NCBI GenBank assembly: GCA_963851095.1
Contig: CAWKOX010000010.1
Span: 248,001 to 312,000 of the forward strand
Length of the DNA: 64,000 nt
DNA from: Oleispira sp963851095
GTDB taxonomy: Bacteria > Pseudomonadota > Gammaproteobacteria > Pseudomonadales > Oceanobacteraceae
Direction: 5' to 3'
In this document: piece by piece, positions 61,052-64,000 of the stretch
How positions within the stretch are numbered: position 1 is the stretch's first letter
Layout: every line of letters begins with the position of its first letter
Notes under the pieces: model-generated
The model's input: only the letters and a program-made list of their open reading frames with translations
Database searches by the model: none
Told to the model about the DNA's origin: nothing
Position numbers and translations under genes: made by a program

Positions 61052-62011
61052 TTGATTGCTTTAGATGACAAAATCGAACTCAACCGCCAAACCAACCAAA
61101 CCCTAGAACACATCGCGCAAGCAATTTTCAAATGCTGGTTTGTCGATTTTGAACCGACCCGCGCCAAAATCATCGCCAAAGAAAAAGGCGCAAATACAGC
61201 CATTCAAGAACTTGCAGCCCAAGCCATCATCTGCGGCGCAATAACCCTCGAACAGCTGGAAGCGATCACACAAAACCTAGAAACCACACTGCAACAAGCG
61301 ATTAATGAAAAGCTAAGCCAAGCAAACCAAACGCCTATTAATACCGAACAACTTAAAACCACAGCGGCATTATTCCCGAATGCACTGGTGGAATCTGAGT
61401 TGGGGAAGATTCCTGAAGGGTGGGAGGTTGTAGGTTTTAAACACATCGTTAAAAAGTATATTGATAATCGGGGTAAAACGCCGCCAATTACAGATAAAGG
61501 CATCCCATTACTGGAAGTAAAGCACTTACCTGAAGGTTCAATTAAACCCAACTTGAATACTACAAAGTATGTGGATGATGAAACGTTTAAATCATGGTTT
61601 AGAGCGCACCTTGAAACGGATGACATCATGATCTCAACCGTTGGAACAATAGGGCGTATTTGTATGGTTCCTGAAGGTGAGAAAATTGCTATTGCTCAAA
61701 ACCTCCTTGGTATGCGCTTTAAGCGCGAAAAGGTTTCACCTTTTTTTATGTATTACCAAATGGATGGATTTAGATTTAGGCATGACGTAGATGCGCGACT
61801 CGTTATAACAGTCCAGGCAAGCATCAAAAGAAAAGACTTGGAAACTATCGATCTGTTAATGCCAAAGATTGAACTTCAGAATCAATTTGAAAAGTTTGTT
61901 AAACCTTTCATAGCTATGCAGCAAAGCAATCAAGAAATAGAGCTTTCTGAAGTGAGAGATATTCTTCTGCCAAAGCTTTTATCTGGAGAATTAAATGTAT
62001 CAAGCGATTAA
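61052..62011 (+). CDS. hsdS: Half-length HsdS: central repeat and second TRD
   Basis: An open frame of 319 codons beginning at TTG inside the central conserved region (IALDDKIELNRQTNQTLEHIAQAIFKCWFVDF), followed by TRD2 (IPEGWEVVGFKHIV ... GKTPPITDKGIPLLEV ... STVGTIGRICMVPEG) and the distal conserved helix (VRDILLPKLLSGEL). Half-size HsdS subunits can dimerise and specify a palindromic target in other type I systems, so it may be functional, or a remnant. No clear RBS precedes the TTG. Confidence 0.8.
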   Translation: MIALDDKIELNRQTNQTLEHIAQAIFKCWFVDFEPTRAKIIAKEKGANTAIQELAAQAIICGAITLEQLEAITQNLETTLQQAINEKLSQANQTPINTEQLKTTAALFPNALVESELGKIPEGWEVVGFKHIVKKYIDNRGKTPPITDKGIPLLEVKHLPEGSIKPNLNTTKYVDDETFKSWFRAHLETDDIMISTVGTIGRICMVPEGEKIAIAQNLLGMRFKREKVSPFFMYYQMDGFRFRHDVDARLVITVQASIKRKDLETIDLLMPKIELQNQFEKFVKPFIAMQQSNQEIELSEVRDILLPKLLSGELNVSSD

Positions 62012-62040
62012 TACTGGGTTAAAGGGCACTGAGAATAACT

Positions 62041-63183
62041 ATGTACAAAATAGATAAAAGCAGTAACCGAATTTCACGCTTAGAAGTTAAACGCTTTACT
62101 GAATTGGGTTTTACCGAAAGAAACCATCTACAAGAGTGGTTAGCCAATGAACCCGAAGCCTTGGGTGAAGAGTTGCTCATCATTCAAAAAGAATTTGATG
62201 GTTTTGACGATACGCGTGAACGCTTAGATCTATTAGCTTTGGATAAAGACGGCTGCTTGGTGGTGATCGAAAACAAACTGGACGATACAGGCCGTGATGT
62301 TGTGTGGCAGGCACTTAAATACGCTTCGTATTGCTCTAGCTTAACTAAATTGCAAATTGTAGAAATTTATCAGGCTTACCTAAACCGTTATTGCAGCGGT
62401 GGCGATGCCAAAGCACTGATTTGTGATTTTTTAGATATGCCAGACCTAGGGGAAGTTGTGCTAAACCCCGGTAATCGACAACGCCTGTTGTTTGTAGCGG
62501 CCAACTTTCGCAAAGAAGTCACCAGTACAGCGCTTTGGTTATTAGGCCATGGCATTCAACTGCAATGCTTTAAAGCGACCCCTTTTGCCATGGGTGAGGA
62601 TTTATTTTTAAACCTTGATCAGATTATTCCAACCCCAGAAGTAAAAGAATTAATGATTGGCATTACCGCCAAAGAAGCAGAAGAAAAAAGCACCGAGTTT
62701 GAATTAAAAAACAGACATAAAATTCGCTTGGCTTTTTGGGAGCAAGCACTAGACGCTTTTAAGAATAGCGACTGTGATTTATTTAATAATATTAATGGCT
62801 CAAAAGATCATTGGTTAAGTGCTGGATCGGGAGTGCGCTCGTGCCCATTTTCTTTGATTTTTGGCAGTAAAGAAGCCCGTGTTGAATTTAGTATGTCTCG
62901 CGCTTTAACCGAAGAAAATAAATTTATGTTTGATGCGCTATTCAGTCAAAAGAACGATATTGAAGCGTTATATGGCGAGCCTCTTGAGTGGCTAAGATTG
63001 GATGCTAAAAAAGCATCGCGCATTCAACTTTCAAAACCGATTGATGGCTACGACAAAGACAACTGGCCAGAAATTATCAATTGGATGGTCGACAATATGA
63101 GCAGCTTAGAAGCAGCGCTTAAAACGAAATTGATAGCGCTAAATAAACAACTCAAGCAAGGTGTAGTTAATGATGCGTTGTAA
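62041..63183 (+). CDS. DUF4268 protein with PD-(D/E)XK-like N-terminus
   Basis: A 380-residue protein. N-terminal nuclease-like core: RERLDLLALDKDGCLVVIENK (Asp ... Glu-Asn-Lys, the D-ExK catalytic pattern) and a following DVVWQALKYASYCSS helix. The C-terminal DUF4268 domain (about 225-360) has FWEQALDAFKNSD and WLRLDAKKASRIQL. Members occur in restriction-modification loci; function unproven. 29 bp after hsdS. It may be an accessory nuclease of this island. Confidence 0.8.
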   Translation: MYKIDKSSNRISRLEVKRFTELGFTERNHLQEWLANEPEALGEELLIIQKEFDGFDDTRERLDLLALDKDGCLVVIENKLDDTGRDVVWQALKYASYCSSLTKLQIVEIYQAYLNRYCSGGDAKALICDFLDMPDLGEVVLNPGNRQRLLFVAANFRKEVTSTALWLLGHGIQLQCFKATPFAMGEDLFLNLDQIIPTPEVKELMIGITAKEAEEKSTEFELKNRHKIRLAFWEQALDAFKNSDCDLFNNINGSKDHWLSAGSGVRSCPFSLIFGSKEARVEFSMSRALTEENKFMFDALFSQKNDIEALYGEPLEWLRLDAKKASRIQLSKPIDGYDKDNWPEIINWMVDNMSSLEAALKTKLIALNKQLKQGVVNDAL

Positions 63184-63267
63184 AAATAGAAACACTATTG
63201 CTTATAAATGCTACTACTTTAACGTAACTTTCAAATAATTAGATATTGCTTTAAAAGGTCAAGGGAC

Positions 63268-63399
63268 ATGACAAACCGCACATGCATTTCAGAACAAATC
63301 GTTAACTTAGAGCAGTTAGCAGAAGGGGTTATTAACCTAGATATCTTAAAAAGGAATCGGCTATTGCGAGTGTTGGATTATACCTTGGGGTCGTATTAA
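63268..63399 (+). CDS. Tiny ORF, 43 residues, unknown
   Basis: MTNRTCISEQIVNLEQ to LRVLDYTLGSY, preceded by AAGGGAC. Helical, with a hydrophobic heptad. No family recognised. It could be a fragment of a larger broken gene with the next ORF. Confidence 0.4.
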   Translation: MTNRTCISEQIVNLEQLAEGVINLDILKRNRLLRVLDYTLGSY

Positions 63400-63401
63400 G
63401 A

Positions 63402-63503
63402 ATGCTCCAATTATCCGAAAATAAGCGAGAGCCTATTCTACTGGATATTATTGAATACTCAGCGAGTCAATATAATCCGAAAGATAAGCTACTTGTAGAA
63501 TAA
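63402..63503 (+). CDS. Tiny ORF, 33 residues, unknown
   Basis: MLQLSENKREPILLDIIEYSA to a Lys/Asp tail, starting 2 bp after the previous stop. It is in a different frame from the 43-residue ORF; together they may be one frameshifted gene. Coding status is uncertain. Confidence 0.3.
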   Translation: MLQLSENKREPILLDIIEYSASQYNPKDKLLVE

Positions 63504-63525
63504 AAACGTTTATGAGGAACATAAA

Positions 63526-64000
63526 ATGAGTCGTTGGCAAATACAGTATGACAATCACCATTTTCATAAAATATGGATTCAAATTGTTAACTCTGTTGAA
63601 AAAATGGATAAAGATTTTCAGTTTCAAGGTGACGATTTAGTAGAATTCGCGCGCGTAAAGAAAGTTGTTACATATATTCAAAGTTTAATGGACTCTTGTG
63701 ATAAGCAATTAGTACCACCAGATGTGTGGTCAAGTTTTCAAAACCATTGCCCGCACTGCCTTGATGCATTGAATAGATATAGTGCGAATAAAGATAGTGC
63801 TTATTTGATTCAGGCAAACGATTATTTAACTACGCTTATTACTTACTTAAAGCCTTATGTTGTAGATGGGAGGAGTGCGGCAAGAGCATCGACTATTGCA
63901 CAGAAAGAGTATCAAGAAGTTGTTAATAATCACATAAATTCTATCCAAAAACGCAATGATAAATTAATTAAAGATTTGAATGAAAAAGAAATAAAGATAA
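63526..64000 (+). CDS. Unrecognised coiled-coil protein, N-terminal part (runs off the right edge)
   Basis: Starts ATG behind GAGGAAC and stays open to the window end (158 codons). N-terminal helical domain MSRWQIQYDNHHFHKIWIQI, a CPHCLDAL segment with two close cysteines, then a long Lys/Glu/Asn coiled coil from about residue 130. No family recognised. Between the hsd genes and (expected) hsdR it is a candidate accessory defence gene. Confidence 0.7.
   Translation, partial: MSRWQIQYDNHHFHKIWIQIVNSVEKMDKDFQFQGDDLVEFARVKKVVTYIQSLMDSCDKQLVPPDVWSSFQNHCPHCLDALNRYSANKDSAYLIQANDYLTTLITYLKPYVVDGRSAARASTIAQKEYQEVVNNHINSIQKRNDKLIKDLNEKEIKI

Noticed and set aside
63268..63503. Toxin-antitoxin pair
   Set aside because: Two ORFs of 43 and 33 codons in different frames show no known toxin or antitoxin motif, and could be fragments of one broken gene.

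Overview
This window is a 64-kb stretch of an AT-leaning gammaproteobacterial chromosome. Housekeeping genes (folE, murI, pdxH, sbcB, rimO, recQ, a RIO kinase) resemble Pseudomonas/Oceanospirillales versions. The split class II ribonucleotide reductase (nrdJa/nrdJb), NorCB nitric oxide reductase and a large RpoE-ChrR photo-oxidative-stress cluster point to an aquatic, facultatively respiring Oceanospirillales-like bacterium. That placement is inference; no rRNA or tRNA gene is visible.

Layout. 1-3.8 kb (minus): folE (5' end only), murI, YceI, DUF2489 and a PAS/GGDEF cyclase, closely packed. 4-13.7 kb (plus): a DUF695-like gene, plsC, nrdJa-nrdJb behind an NrdR-box-like palindrome, pdxH, small envelope genes, norQ behind an FNR/Dnr-type box, a small gene whose Shine-Dalgarno lies in a hairpin, and a PepSY-type membrane protein. 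13.7-17.3 kb: a GST, then a formate/nitrite-family channel coupled to a PP2C-kinase fusion.

17.3-29.6 kb is one divergent stress cluster. On the minus strand are an RpoE-like ECF sigma factor, its ChrR-type zinc anti-sigma, an SDR, DUF2878, a repeat-bearing exported protein and DUF3833. On the plus strand are an FAD oxidoreductase, DNA photolyase, fatty-acid desaturase, NTF2-like protein, FAD/amine-oxidase-like protein, DUF1365 and a cyclopropane-fatty-acid synthase. Two of these genes (photolyase and CFA synthase) carry single-base frameshifts.

29.8-37.5 kb: a TPP enzyme, an unknown exported protein, then norC-norB, a CcoG-like 4Fe-4S membrane protein and norD. norC has an FNR/Dnr box with well-placed -10, like norQ 22 kb away, so the split nor genes probably share an NO/oxygen regulator. 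37.5-40.8 kb (minus): a histidine kinase and a response regulator whose HD-GYP domain has lost its catalytic signature. 41-56.8 kb: DsbA-family protein, MFS transporter with an SD-embedding hairpin, TusA-like protein, a large DUF349 protein, lipoprotein hydrolase, sbcB, rimO, recQ, a GGDEF-EAL protein, RIO kinase and a glutaredoxin.

56.8-64 kb looks like an accessory defence island: a WYL regulator of BrxR/CapW type with a 337-bp tandem duplication of its 3' end and terminator; three tandem 118-bp palindromic repeats; hsdM with a related palindrome inserted in frame; an hsdS whose first target-recognition half is wrecked while the second half stays open; a DUF4268/PD-(D/E)XK-like gene; two tiny ORFs; and an unrecognised coiled-coil gene running off the end. 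hsdR is not in the window.

Short tandem duplications (6-20 bp, 2-3 copies) recur in linkers and around stop codons throughout and seem to be a trait of this genome.
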